In this document: one piece after another, positions 13,486 through 20,777 of the stretch | Numbering within the stretch: position 1 is the first letter of the stretch | Layout: every line of letters starts with the position of its first letter | Assembly: GCA_041652935.1 (NCBI GenBank) | Contig: JBAZGH010000012.1 | Coordinates: 1 to 24,243, forward strand | Direction of reading: 5' to 3' | Length of the DNA: 24,243 nt | Source of the DNA: JBAZGH01 sp041652935 | Lineage (GTDB): Bacteria > Patescibacteriota > Patescibacteriia > Patescibacteriales > XYC2-FULL-47-12 | Made by a program: the position numbers and the translations under genes | Notes under the pieces: generated by a model | Told to the model about the DNA's origin: nothing | Databases searched by the model: none | What the model saw: the letters and a program-made list of their open reading frames with translations, nothing else

Positions 13486-14459
13486 ATATTTAAACTGGTC
13501 AGGCCGTCCGCCCGGCCGGTTTTTATTTTATAGTCTATCTCTATCAGCCCGCTAAGAATTTTTTTGAGTTGCTCCATGCTAAAATTCCTAGTTTGAGGGG
13601 TAGTCTTTTTTACAACAAACGGATGCAGTTTTAATTCCGAGGCAATTTCTCCAGCATTTTTATTTTTAAAAAGAAGTTCCTTTATTTGGATAATTATTTT
13701 AAATTGCCTGATAGTCATAGTCAGAATTTGCTGGATGCTTGCCCCGGCTTCCAATTGCTGCTCCAGCAAGGAAAAAAATGAAGCTTTATTTCTGTTGCTT
13801 ATGGAATCAGTCAGGGCAAAAATATTTTCATCGATATTTCCCCGGATAAAACGCCGGATATCATATTCATTTATTTCGTTCCTTTTTTCCCCCTGAACAA
13901 AATTTATAATTTTATTCAAATCATTATTTATCTGCCATAAATTATTTCCGGCTAGAGCGGAAAAAATACCAGCAACCGGCTGGGAAATACTTATGTTTTT
14001 AGCAGCTGCTTCTTTTTTTATCCAATTAGCCGTTTGCAGATTATTTTGTTGGTTGAATTTTTGGGAAAACTCCTGTTTAGCCAGATATTCAAAAAGTTTT
14101 TTTCTTTTTACGGTCAATTTTTTTGCTCCGTATTTACTGCTGTCAAGCTCAATTGATTCATGAAATATTACCACATTTTTATTTTTCTCTTTCTCTTGTT
14201 TTTTAAAATATTCTAAAAAGGAGGCGAATAAATTTTCCTCTTTATTATTAAATAATCCGCTTACTATAACCATCCTTTTTTCCGCCAGCAAGGACTGCGA
14301 AGCCATTTTTGAATTCAGCTCATCCAAATTCAATTTTTCGCCGTCAAGCAAAACAACATTATCTCCGCGCGGGTCGCGGGTTTTTTTAAACTGCTCAATT
14401 AAAGCGTTAAGTTTTTTGCGGCTGCGAAATGAATCAGGGCCATGGAGAAAAATTATCAT
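13470..14459 (-). CDS. holA: DNA polymerase III delta subunit (clamp loader)
   Basis: 329 aa, usual size. Delta opens the beta clamp within the clamp-loader complex. The N-terminal MIIFLHGPDSFRSRKKLNAL matches the start of HolA proteins (a P-loop-like fold without a working Walker A). The middle SLLAEKRMVIVSGLF and the helical domain III (FALTDSISNRNKASFFSLLE, later HPFVVKKTTPQTRNFSMEQL) are typical. It starts 2 nt after the murD stop and probably shares a transcript with polA and murD. Confidence 0.92.
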   Translation of the reverse strand: MIIFLHGPDSFRSRKKLNALIEQFKKTRDPRGDNVVLLDGEKLNLDELNSKMASQSLLAEKRMVIVSGLFNNKEENLFASFLEYFKKQEKEKNKNVVIFHESIELDSSKYGAKKLTVKRKKLFEYLAKQEFSQKFNQQNNLQTANWIKKEAAAKNISISQPVAGIFSALAGNNLWQINNDLNKIINFVQGEKRNEINEYDIRRFIRGNIDENIFALTDSISNRNKASFFSLLEQQLEAGASIQQILTMTIRQFKIIIQIKELLFKNKNAGEIASELKLHPFVVKKTTPQTRNFSMEQLKKILSGLIEIDYKIKTGRADGLTSLNILFAN

Positions 14460-14461
14460 GA

Positions 14462-15781
14462 TTATTTTAACACCTCTTCTTTAAATTGATTGCCTCTGTC
14501 TTTATAATTTTTAAATATGCCGAAAGAAGCGCAGGCCGGGGATAATAATACTACATCGCCCTGCTCGGCGATTTTTTTTGCTAAATTTACCGCTTGCGGC
14601 ATATTATTAACCTCTTTAAAATTTTTATAATCCGTTTTTTTAATCGCTAGTTTTATTTTTTGCGATCCCTTGCCCGGAAGTAAAATGAGATATTTTACAT
14701 CTTGCTTTATAGTTTTGGCTAAGCGGAGGAAATCAGACCCCTTGTCAGACCCGCCGGCTATTAAAATAATGCCATTTTTATTAAAGCTGCCTATGGCGGT
14801 AATGGCAGTATCGGGAGTTGTTGAAAAACTGTCGTTATAATACCTAATGTTATTTTTCATTCCCACAAACTCAAGCCGGTATTCCAGCCCTTTAAAATTT
14901 TTAATACTTCCTTCAATATCAGCTTTTTTAATTCTAGCAGCTTCAGCTACGATTACCGCAGCTGCGATATTTTTTTTATTATGATTTCCTATTAATTTAG
15001 TTTCCAAGGAAGACGTATTAAAATACTTGACTTTTCCTTTCGGGCGGCTGGATGCTACGGGGTCCTTTAGGTTGGCGTCGGCAATCAGCATCCCCCCCCC
15101 ATCCTGATGGATAAAAATATTGCTTTTTGCGTCCCAATAAGTTTTCAAGGTCTTGTGAAAATTGGGATTATTGGGGTCGGCTGGAGCTAAATGATCTTGA
15201 AAGAAATTAGTTATAACAGCTATTCTGGGGGAGGCGTGCAAATCCTCAAGCTGGAAGCTTGAAAGTTCAAGAATCACCCAGTCATTTTTTTTAATTTTAG
15301 AAAAATGTTTAAACATTGGTATGCCAATGTTGCCGCCGAAGTATGCTGTTTTTCCCGCATCTTTTATTATCTGATAAATCATACTGGCAGTCGTTCCTTT
15401 TCCCTTTGTTCCGGTTACGCCGATTATATTTCTAGTCGGGCATAAATCAAAGAATAATTTTGCCGGAGATGAAATTATTACACCCGACATCATCGCTTTT
15501 ATTATTTGTTTGGTGAAAAGAGGATAGCCGGCTACGCGGAATATTATATCAAATTCATTTAAATTATTGTCATAGTCTTTTCCGGTTTTCCATTTTACGC
15601 GGGCACATTCATTATTTTCAATATTGCAGTCATAATCACACATTTGTTTTTTTGAGCGGGCGTCGCAAACGGTAATTTCAGCTTCAATTTTTTGTTTTAA
15701 TAAAAATTTAAGCAAGGAGCAGTTTTCCATGCCCAGCCCCAAGATGCATATTTTTTTATTTTCTAAGTCTTTAAGAGTCAT
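14462..15781 (-). CDS. murD: UDP-N-acetylmuramoyl-L-alanine--D-glutamate ligase
   Basis: 439 aa from ATG 15781; the frame extends to a TTG at 15796 but the ATG fits the family start (KKICILGLG). MurD adds D-glutamate to UDP-MurNAc-L-Ala in cytoplasmic peptidoglycan synthesis. The ATP loop is GVTGTKGKGTT (residues 121-131). The central motif is ELSSFQLE, followed by ITNFFQDHL, then YNDSFSTTPDTAITAI and the C-terminal LIAGGSDKGSDF. The P-loop has Lys/Gly where GTNGKST/TT is usual, a variation typical of Mur ligases outside model species. Its N-terminal domain contains a Cys-rich stretch (MCDYDCNIENNECA). Confidence 0.93.
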   Translation of the reverse strand: MTLKDLENKKICILGLGMENCSLLKFLLKQKIEAEITVCDARSKKQMCDYDCNIENNECARVKWKTGKDYDNNLNEFDIIFRVAGYPLFTKQIIKAMMSGVIISSPAKLFFDLCPTRNIIGVTGTKGKGTTASMIYQIIKDAGKTAYFGGNIGIPMFKHFSKIKKNDWVILELSSFQLEDLHASPRIAVITNFFQDHLAPADPNNPNFHKTLKTYWDAKSNIFIHQDGGGMLIADANLKDPVASSRPKGKVKYFNTSSLETKLIGNHNKKNIAAAVIVAEAARIKKADIEGSIKNFKGLEYRLEFVGMKNNIRYYNDSFSTTPDTAITAIGSFNKNGIILIAGGSDKGSDFLRLAKTIKQDVKYLILLPGKGSQKIKLAIKKTDYKNFKEVNNMPQAVNLAKKIAEQGDVVLLSPACASFGIFKNYKDRGNQFKEEVLK

Positions 15782-15798
15782 TTTATTATTATGCAAAT

Positions 15799-15819
15799 AG
15801 ACGCCCCAGCGGAGCGTCT
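15799..15819 (-). repeat. Stable hairpin between polA and murD
   Basis: On the minus strand AGACGCTCC and GGGGCGTCT form a 9-bp stem (one G-U) with a GCT loop, starting 10 nt after the polA stop. The following T-poor sequence (ATTTGC) makes it a weak terminator; it may tune readthrough or mRNA stability before murD. Confidence 0.55.
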
Positions 15820-15829
15820 TACTGAAAAT

Positions 15830-18691
15830 TTACGATTTAGAACTTATGACCGGAGACATTTCTTCCCAGTTGTCGCCAACTGAAATATCAACCACTATCG
15901 GCACTTTTAGCTTTATTATGTCTTCCATGGTTTTTTTAACTAATTTAGCTATTTTTTCCACTAAATCATTTTTTACCTCTATTATCAGCTCATCATGAAC
16001 TTGCAGTAATATATTAGCATTATTGCTGAATTTTTCAAGTTCTTGCTGTGTTTTTACCATGGCTATTTTCATAATATCAGCCGCCGTTCCCTGCAGGGGA
16101 GTGTTCATGGCTATTCTTTCAGCTCCCTTTTTAATTTGCAGATTAGAAGAGTTTATTTCGGGCATGTGGCGGATTCGTCCGAATAGTGTTTCAGACATTT
16201 CTGCTTTTTCCGCTTTTTTAATATTATCATTAATCCATTTTTTAACTCCGGAAAATTTTTTAAAATATTTATCAATAAATTCTTTCGCCTGCCATTGCGG
16301 GATGCTAGCTGTTTGGGACAGGCCAAACGGCCCTTGGCCGTAAAGAATCCCGAAATTTACGGCTTTGGCCGCGCGGCGCATTTCTTTGGTAACATCCTTA
16401 AGCTTAACGTCATTTATTGCGGCGGCAGTGGCAGCATGAATATCCTCATTATTTTTAAAGGCCTGAAGCATAATTTTATCGCCGGACATGGCGGCTGCCA
16501 GCCGCAGTTCAATCTGCGAATAATCGGCGGCAACCAGCTTATAGCCGGGTTTTGCTATGAATGCTTTGCGTATTTTTCGGCCTTCTTCGGTGCGAACCGG
16601 AATATTTTGCAAATTCGGGTCGGTTGAAGACAGCCGGCCGGTTGCGGTTACTGTTTGCTGATAGCTGGTATGGAGCCGTTTATCTGTTTTTGATACTAAT
16701 TTTGGCAGGGCTTCAATATAGGTATTTTGCAGTTTGGTTAATTCCCTGTATTTTGAAATTAAATCTATTATTTCATGTTGGCCTTTTAATTTTTGCAGTT
16801 CATCAGCGCCGGTTGAATAACCGGTTTTAGTCTTTTTTATTAAATCTGTCGGAACATCTAATTTATCAAATAAAATTTTTTGCAGCTGTTGAGTTGAGTT
16901 TATATTAAAAGTTTCACCGGCTATTTTATGTATTTTTTTAGTCAAAGAGTTTATTTCTTTCTGGAATATTTTTTGCAGGTTTGCCAGATAGGAAACGTTA
17001 AGCTTTATTCCGACGCGCTCCATGTCAACCAGCGCATGCAGGGTGGGGATTTCAATTTCATTAAATAATTTATCCAATTTTTTTTCTTCCAGCTCTTGGC
17101 TTAACTTTTCATAAAGCTGCCAAGTAAAGTCAGCGTCCTCGCAGGAATATAAATAGAGCCGTTCAATCGGAACCTCTGCAAATTTAATTTTATTGCGGCC
17201 GGTGCCAAGCAAATCATCCTTGGAAATTTTAGTGTAATTTAGATATTTAAAAGTTACCAAATCTAGTCCATGTTGGCGGCTACCCGGGTTTAGCAAGTAA
17301 GAGGCAACCATGGTGTCAAAATTTACCCCCTCCGGCTTGATGCCGTTGCTCATCATCACCTCAATATCAAATTTGGCATTATGGGCGATTTTATTTATTT
17401 TTTTATCTTCAAAAATTGGTTTTAAATTTTTTATAACAAAATCAGGATTAATTCCACTGCTATTCTTTTTTTCTGTTTTATTATCAAATAAGCTTCCCTG
17501 ACTTTCGACTTTCGACTTTCGACTTTTGATTTCTATATAATACGCTCCGCCCTTTTTCCAAGAAAAGCTAACCCCAAGCAAAGTTGCCTCTAGAGGATTA
17601 AAATTAGAAGTTTCAGTATCATAAGCGAATATTTTTTGTTTTTTCAGTTCAGTTAAAAATTTTTTTAATTTATCTTCCGTATCAATCAAATTATAATTAA
17701 AATTATTTTTTACATAATCAAATTTATTTTGTTCATTATCGGAAGTTTTATTAGCCGGCTGCAGTTTTTTATTTAATTCCTGCAGGCGGGGAAGAAGGGA
17801 TTTAAACTCCAATTCATTAAAAACTTTTGTAACCGCATTTATATCAAAATCGCGCGCCCTAGCTTCTTTAATCTCAAAGTCTATAGCAACATCGCATTTT
17901 ATAGTCGCCAGTTTTTTACTCATAAAAGCATCTTGCTTATGAGCTTTTAATAATTCAAGTATACGCGGTTTCACGTTAGTCGTTATGCGTTTTGTGTTAC
18001 GCGTTATGTGATCATAAAGGTTTTCAATTGTTTTAAATTCCTTTAATAATTCAATCGCTCCTTTTTCGCCAATGCCGCGCACGCCCGGAATATTATCAGA
18101 CGGATCTCCGCGCAATGCTTTGTAATCAATAACTTGTTCCGGAGCTAACCCGTCAAAGCGTTTTCTTACCATATCCGTGTCATATAGTAGGCTTTCAGAA
18201 AGCCCCCGGCTCATAGTATATACTTTTGTTTGTCCATCAACTAATTGTAATGTATCCATATCTCCTGTTACTATAATATTCTCTATATTACTTTTGACTT
18301 TTGACTTTTGACTTTTGACTAGCGAAGCGATTGTGCCAATTAAATCATCAGCCTCATAACCAGCTTTCTCGAAAATAGGGATATTAAAAGCGCGGGCAAT
18401 ATCTTTTATCCGCGGGATTTGCTCATACAGCTCGTCCGGCGCTTTAACCCGTTTAGCTTTATATTCAGTGAATTCTTCATGGCGGAAGGTTTTTTCTTTG
18501 CGGTCCAAAGTCAAAACAATATATTCCGGTTTGAATTCTTTCAACGCTTTAATTAAAACTGTAGTAAAGCCATAAACAGCGTTCGTAATTTCGCCAGATT
18601 TGGTTTTCATGGTAGTCGGCAAGGCGTGAAAACTGCGGTGGATCAAAGCGTTTCCGTCGATGATAATAAGTTTTTCTTTTTTAACTGCCAT
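15830..18691 (-). CDS. polA: DNA polymerase I with 5' nuclease, proofreading and polymerase domains
   Basis: 953 aa from ATG 18691 (a TTG lies 15 nt upstream). The 5'-3' exonuclease domain occupies about 1-300 (IIIDGNALIHR, AGYEADDLIGT, DNIPGVRGIGEKGA). The 3'-5' exonuclease is intact: D358 and E360 in AYDTETS, D442 in AHNAKFD, Y515/D519 in YSCEDAD. The polymerase (about 550-953) has VAADYSQIELRL, RRAAKAVNFGILYGQ and LLQVHDELIIEV. It fills gaps and removes RNA primers. Three insert-like low-complexity stretches (residues about 126-134, 227-239 and 389-398) are encoded by 7-bp tandem repeats. It likely leads a polA-murD-holA operon. Confidence 0.97.
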   Translation of the reverse strand: MAVKKEKLIIIDGNALIHRSFHALPTTMKTKSGEITNAVYGFTTVLIKALKEFKPEYIVLTLDRKEKTFRHEEFTEYKAKRVKAPDELYEQIPRIKDIARAFNIPIFEKAGYEADDLIGTIASLVKSQKSKVKSNIENIIVTGDMDTLQLVDGQTKVYTMSRGLSESLLYDTDMVRKRFDGLAPEQVIDYKALRGDPSDNIPGVRGIGEKGAIELLKEFKTIENLYDHITRNTKRITTNVKPRILELLKAHKQDAFMSKKLATIKCDVAIDFEIKEARARDFDINAVTKVFNELEFKSLLPRLQELNKKLQPANKTSDNEQNKFDYVKNNFNYNLIDTEDKLKKFLTELKKQKIFAYDTETSNFNPLEATLLGVSFSWKKGGAYYIEIKSRKSKVESQGSLFDNKTEKKNSSGINPDFVIKNLKPIFEDKKINKIAHNAKFDIEVMMSNGIKPEGVNFDTMVASYLLNPGSRQHGLDLVTFKYLNYTKISKDDLLGTGRNKIKFAEVPIERLYLYSCEDADFTWQLYEKLSQELEEKKLDKLFNEIEIPTLHALVDMERVGIKLNVSYLANLQKIFQKEINSLTKKIHKIAGETFNINSTQQLQKILFDKLDVPTDLIKKTKTGYSTGADELQKLKGQHEIIDLISKYRELTKLQNTYIEALPKLVSKTDKRLHTSYQQTVTATGRLSSTDPNLQNIPVRTEEGRKIRKAFIAKPGYKLVAADYSQIELRLAAAMSGDKIMLQAFKNNEDIHAATAAAINDVKLKDVTKEMRRAAKAVNFGILYGQGPFGLSQTASIPQWQAKEFIDKYFKKFSGVKKWINDNIKKAEKAEMSETLFGRIRHMPEINSSNLQIKKGAERIAMNTPLQGTAADIMKIAMVKTQQELEKFSNNANILLQVHDELIIEVKNDLVEKIAKLVKKTMEDIIKLKVPIVVDISVGDNWEEMSPVISSKS
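17502..17529 (-). repeat. Heptamer array in polA between exonuclease strands
   Basis: On the plus strand CTTTCGA three times, then CTTTTGA. It encodes KSRKSKVES within the proofreading domain, in a loop after GGAYYIEI. Length 28 nt, not a multiple of 3. Confidence 0.85.
17974..18008 (-). repeat. Degenerate heptamer array in polA after the helix-hairpin-helix
   Basis: On the plus strand CGTTAGT, CGTTATG, CGTTTTG, TGTTACG, CGTTATG. It encodes about HITRNTKRITTN, between IENLYD and VKPRILELL in the 5' nuclease domain. Confidence 0.75.
18291..18318 (-). repeat. Perfect four-unit heptamer array in the polA 5' nuclease
   Basis: CTTTTGA repeated exactly four times on the plus strand. It encodes KSQKSKVKS between IGTIASLV and NIENIIVTGD, where relatives have a short loop. 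Slippage by one unit would shift the frame and end the protein early. Confidence 0.9.
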
Positions 18692-18693
18692 AG

Positions 18694-19047
18694 CTATTTT
18701 GTCCAAGGTGAATTAGCAGCGATTATTAAACTAATACGCTTCATTAATATAAATCCATAAGCCCAAGCAATAATTAACCAGTAGGGGATTCCCTAGATAT
18801 CCGGTTGAGTAAATGATTGGTAGCCGCTCACTGAAGTGCCAATAGTTTCTATGATAAAGCCGATTACAGCGCCGTAAATTAAAATTAACCATTCTGTTTT
18901 TCTATCTTTGCCAATTATAATGATTCCAATCACTAGTAAGATGTATATTACCAAAAGCAATAGATTTGATTGCCAAAAAAAGTAGCTTAATAAAATGCCT
19001 AAAAATAAAGGAAGCGTATGAATTATTAATAAATTGAGTTTTTTCAT
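18694..19047 (-). pseudogene. Small membrane protein gene interrupted by in-frame TAG
   Basis: From ATG 19047 the frame gives 84 aa with about three TM segments (MKKLNLLIIHTLPLFLGILL at the start; later AVIGFIIETIGTSVSG), ending QSFTQPDI at TAG 18795-18793. The same frame continues past the TAG for 32 well-formed codons (GIPYWLIIAWAYGFILMKRI, then SLIIAANSPWTK) to a second TAG at 18696-18694, 2 nt before the polA ATG. The continuation adds a natural fourth TM segment. So the intact gene was probably 117 codons long and coupled to polA. A recent nonsense change, readthrough or an assembly error could explain it. I do not know the family's function. Longer starts toward 19164 would read into tRNA-derived sequence and are unlikely. 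Confidence 0.6.
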
Positions 19048-19099
19048 ATTAATTAATATGTATAAATTATATATAAAGCATAGCATTTTGGGGTAAAAA

Positions 19100-19131
19100 A
19101 TCAAATAAAAAACACGGCCGATGGTCGTGTT
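19100..19131 (-). terminator. Terminator of the tRNA transcript
   Basis: AACACGGCC (19111-19119) and GGTCGTGTT (19123-19131) form a 9-bp stem (one mismatch on the minus-strand RNA) with a 3-nt loop. A T-rich tail (TTTTTATTTGATTTTT) follows on the minus strand. Confidence 0.7.
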
Positions 19132-19136
19132 TTGTT

Positions 19137-19198
19137 GTGGACGCACTAGGATTCGCCCTCCCATCTCGCTACGCTCGTGGGCGGGTAAAAACCTAGGA
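19137..19198 (-). repeat. Duplicated tRNA-Val 3' end split by a GC-rich hairpin
   Basis: Positions 19137-19155 repeat 19207-19225 of tRNA-Val exactly, and 19190-19198 repeat the next 9 nt (19226-19234) exactly. The 34 nt between (19156-19189) are absent from the tRNA and form a GC-rich palindrome (CCCTCCCA..TGGGCGGG, 7 of 8 pairs). The copy therefore held the acceptor 3' strand and T-arm before an insertion. Confidence 0.85.
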
Positions 19199-19204
19199 TT
19201 TATT

Positions 19205-19281
19205 TGGTGGACGCACTAGGATTCGAACCTAGGACCTCCTCGGTGTAAACGAGGCATTCTAACCAGCTGAACTATGCGTCC
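19205..19281 (-). tRNA. tRNA-Val (anticodon TAC)
   Basis: On the minus strand, acceptor GGACGCA pairs with TGCGTCC; a D-arm follows, then the anticodon stem CCTCG/CGAGG with loop TTTACAC (anticodon TAC), and the T-arm CCTAG GTTCGAA TCCTAG. The 3' CCA is encoded (19207-19205). It lies 42 nt downstream of tRNA-Leu and is likely cotranscribed. Confidence 0.97.
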
Positions 19282-19323
19282 GATATTCAATTATGAATTA
19301 ACAATTAAATTGACAATTAACTT

Positions 19324-19410
19324 TGGTGCCGCGGAAGGGACTTGAACCCTTACGCCCTAATGAGCACCAGCCCCTCAAGCTGGCCTGTCTACCAATTCCA
19401 GCACCGCGGC
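19324..19410 (-). tRNA. tRNA-Leu (anticodon GAG)
   Basis: On the minus strand, acceptor GCCGCGG pairs with CCGCGGC. The anticodon arm CCAGC TTGAGGG GCTGG carries GAG. A class II long variable arm (TGCTCATTAGGGCG) is present, the T-arm has GGTTCAAGTCC, and CCA is encoded. Its promoter ends just before the 5' end. Confidence 0.97.
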
Positions 19411-19419
19411 CTTTTATAA

Positions 19420-19448
19420 AATATACAATATTCCAATATATAAATCAA
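19420..19448 (-). promoter_or_regulatory. Promoter of the tRNA-Leu/tRNA-Val transcript
   Basis: On the minus strand: -35 TTGATT (19448-19443), 17-nt spacer, -10 TATATT (19425-19420). The expected start at about 19413 is nearly at the tRNA-Leu 5' end. Confidence 0.7.
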
Positions 19449-19453
19449 ACAAA

Positions 19454-19594
19454 AATTGCCGGCATACTCAGGTTATCAGGAGAATGTTGGATTTTGATAT
19501 AAAGAATTTATATTAATATCTAACACCCCCTTGCTCCGTCTCGCTGTAGCTTTAGCGAAAGCGGATCCCTGATAAACTGAATCTGCCGGCAATT
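19454..19594. repeat. Long inverted repeat between tRNA-Leu and rplS
   Basis: Arms 19454-19480 and 19568-19594 pair at 24 of 27 positions (AATTGCCGGCA outermost). The 87-nt loop includes a GC-rich stretch with AGCTTTAGCG (19550-19559). The 191-nt gap between the tRNA and rplS holds no ORF worth calling. The arm nearest rplS lies 6 nt past its stop and could act as a 3' stability or termination structure. Confidence 0.8.
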
Positions 19595-19600
19595 AATCCA

Positions 19601-19996
19601 TTAAGCTTTGAGAGGCACATTCTTCAAACGTTTATTATAACCGCGTTTCAAGAAGTATAATTTTGCCCGTTTCACTTGCGATTGTTTTTTAATCTCAATT
19701 TTAGTGATGGTTGGCAGGTTTAATGGGAATATTTTTTCCACGCCAATTCCGCCAGAAACCTTGCGGACAGTAATTGAAGCGCCGGCTTCTTTGCCGTGCT
19801 TTTTAGCAATTATCATTCCTTCAAAATACTGGACGCGCTCTTTTATTTCCCCCTTAGGATTTTTTTCCTTAATTTTTTGATAAATCCTAATAGTCATTCC
19901 CGGTTCTATATTATCAGGAATAGAGCGTTTTTCTTCTTTTTTAACATTCGCTCGTCTCTCTTCTTTTTTTTCAGTTGTTTTTTTATCTTTAGCCAT
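19601..19996 (-). CDS. rplS: 50S ribosomal protein L19 with charged N-terminal extension
   Basis: 131 aa against the usual 110-120. The core from about residue 25 (SIPDNIEPGMTIRIYQKIKE) through RVQYFEGMIIAKKHGKEAGA, ITVRKVSGGIGVEKIFPLNL and RAKLYFLKRGYNKRLK is standard L19, which sits at the 30S-50S interface. The first ~24 residues are a Lys/Glu-rich extension (AKDKKTTEKKEERRANVKKE). Standard family residues (GVE..FPL, RAKLYFLR) are present. A terminator for the upstream gmk gene lies just before it. Confidence 0.95.
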   Translation of the reverse strand: MAKDKKTTEKKEERRANVKKEEKRSIPDNIEPGMTIRIYQKIKEKNPKGEIKERVQYFEGMIIAKKHGKEAGASITVRKVSGGIGVEKIFPLNLPTITKIEIKKQSQVKRAKLYFLKRGYNKRLKNVPLKA

Positions 19997-20027
19997 ATAT
20001 TTTAATTAATATAATTATTTAGCCGTT

Positions 20028-20059
20028 TAATAAAAACCGCAGAAATTTATCTACGGTTT
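20028..20059 (-). terminator. Terminator between gmk and rplS
   Basis: AAACCG (20034-20039) and CGGTTT (20054-20059) with an inner AGA/TCT form an interrupted stem. The minus strand continues TTTTTATT. Confidence 0.6.
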
Positions 20060-20091
20060 AAATTTACTTTATTATATTATAATAATCAGCT

Positions 20092-20664
20092 TTAATTGTC
20101 AATATCTCTCTCTTTTTTTATTATTTCCGCCATATTTTTTATGGTTTGCTTTATTTTTCCAGTATAGTTTATTATTTGATAGTCATAAAATTTTGCCTGC
20201 ATTAATTCATTTTTAGCATTTTTTATACGTATTTTCAGCTCTTTTCCGTTCATATTTCTGTCTTTAAGGCGTTTTTCCAAAACATCCCATGAATCCGGTT
20301 TAATAAAAATCAGGACTGCGTTCGGGTTATTTTTTTTAATATGTAAAGCTCCCTGGACATCAATTACTAAAAGCGGCATCTTACCATTTTTTTGGATGCG
20401 GGAAATTTCAGCCTTGGGCGTGCCGTAATGCATGCCGTGCACTTCAAAATGCTCAAAAAATTCATTGCTTCGTATTTTTTTTTCAAATTTATTTTTATCC
20501 AAAAAATAATAATGAACCGCATTTTTTTCACCGGGGCGGGGCGCTCTGGTAGTGCAGCTTATTGTTTCCTCCAGTTGCGGAATTAATTTTTTAATCCCGT
20601 CAATGACAGTATTTTTGCCGACTGCCGATGGGCCGGAAATAACTATTATTTTATTGTTTAACAT
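20092..20664 (-). CDS. gmk: Guanylate kinase
   Basis: 190 aa, usual size. It phosphorylates GMP to GDP with ATP. The P-loop is ISGPSAVGKNT (residues 9-19; Ala replaces the usual Gly and Asn the usual Ser). The GMP-binding region is SCTTRAPRPGEKNAVHYYFL, followed by FFEHFEVHGMHYGTPKAEI and the LLVIDVQGALHIK strand. The lid has RLKDRNMNG. ATG 20664 is the natural start. Upstream lies the TTTGTCATTC-type repeat. Confidence 0.95.
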   Translation of the reverse strand: MLNNKIIVISGPSAVGKNTVIDGIKKLIPQLEETISCTTRAPRPGEKNAVHYYFLDKNKFEKKIRSNEFFEHFEVHGMHYGTPKAEISRIQKNGKMPLLVIDVQGALHIKKNNPNAVLIFIKPDSWDVLEKRLKDRNMNGKELKIRIKNAKNELMQAKFYDYQIINYTGKIKQTIKNMAEIIKKERDIDN

Positions 20665-20678
20665 ATAATATAGTACCG

Positions 20679-20770
20679 TTTGTCATTCTGAGGGAGTGTT
20701 AGCGACCGAAGAATCTGAAGTACAAATAGATCCTTCATTGCTTCTTTTAGTCGTTCTTTAGGATGACAAA
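20679..20770. repeat. TTTGTCATTCTGAG-type dispersed inverted repeat
   Basis: The left part (TTTGTCATTCTGAGGGAG, ending GAAGAATCT) pairs imperfectly with the right part (AGATCCTTC, ending AGGATGACAAA). A half copy stands at 13097-13125. It fills the gap between gmk and the pseudouridine synthase gene. Confidence 0.75.
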
Positions 20771-20777
20771 ACAGAGT

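Noticed and set aside
18793..18795. TAG recoded as an amino acid in this organism
   Set aside because: clpP, infB and the three-TM gene all end sensibly at TAG with terminators or repeats just after, so TAG is a normal stop.
19048..19164. Longer N-terminus for the small membrane protein
   Set aside because: The extra 39 codons read through the tRNA terminator and the duplicated tRNA-Val end; ATG 19047 is the natural start.
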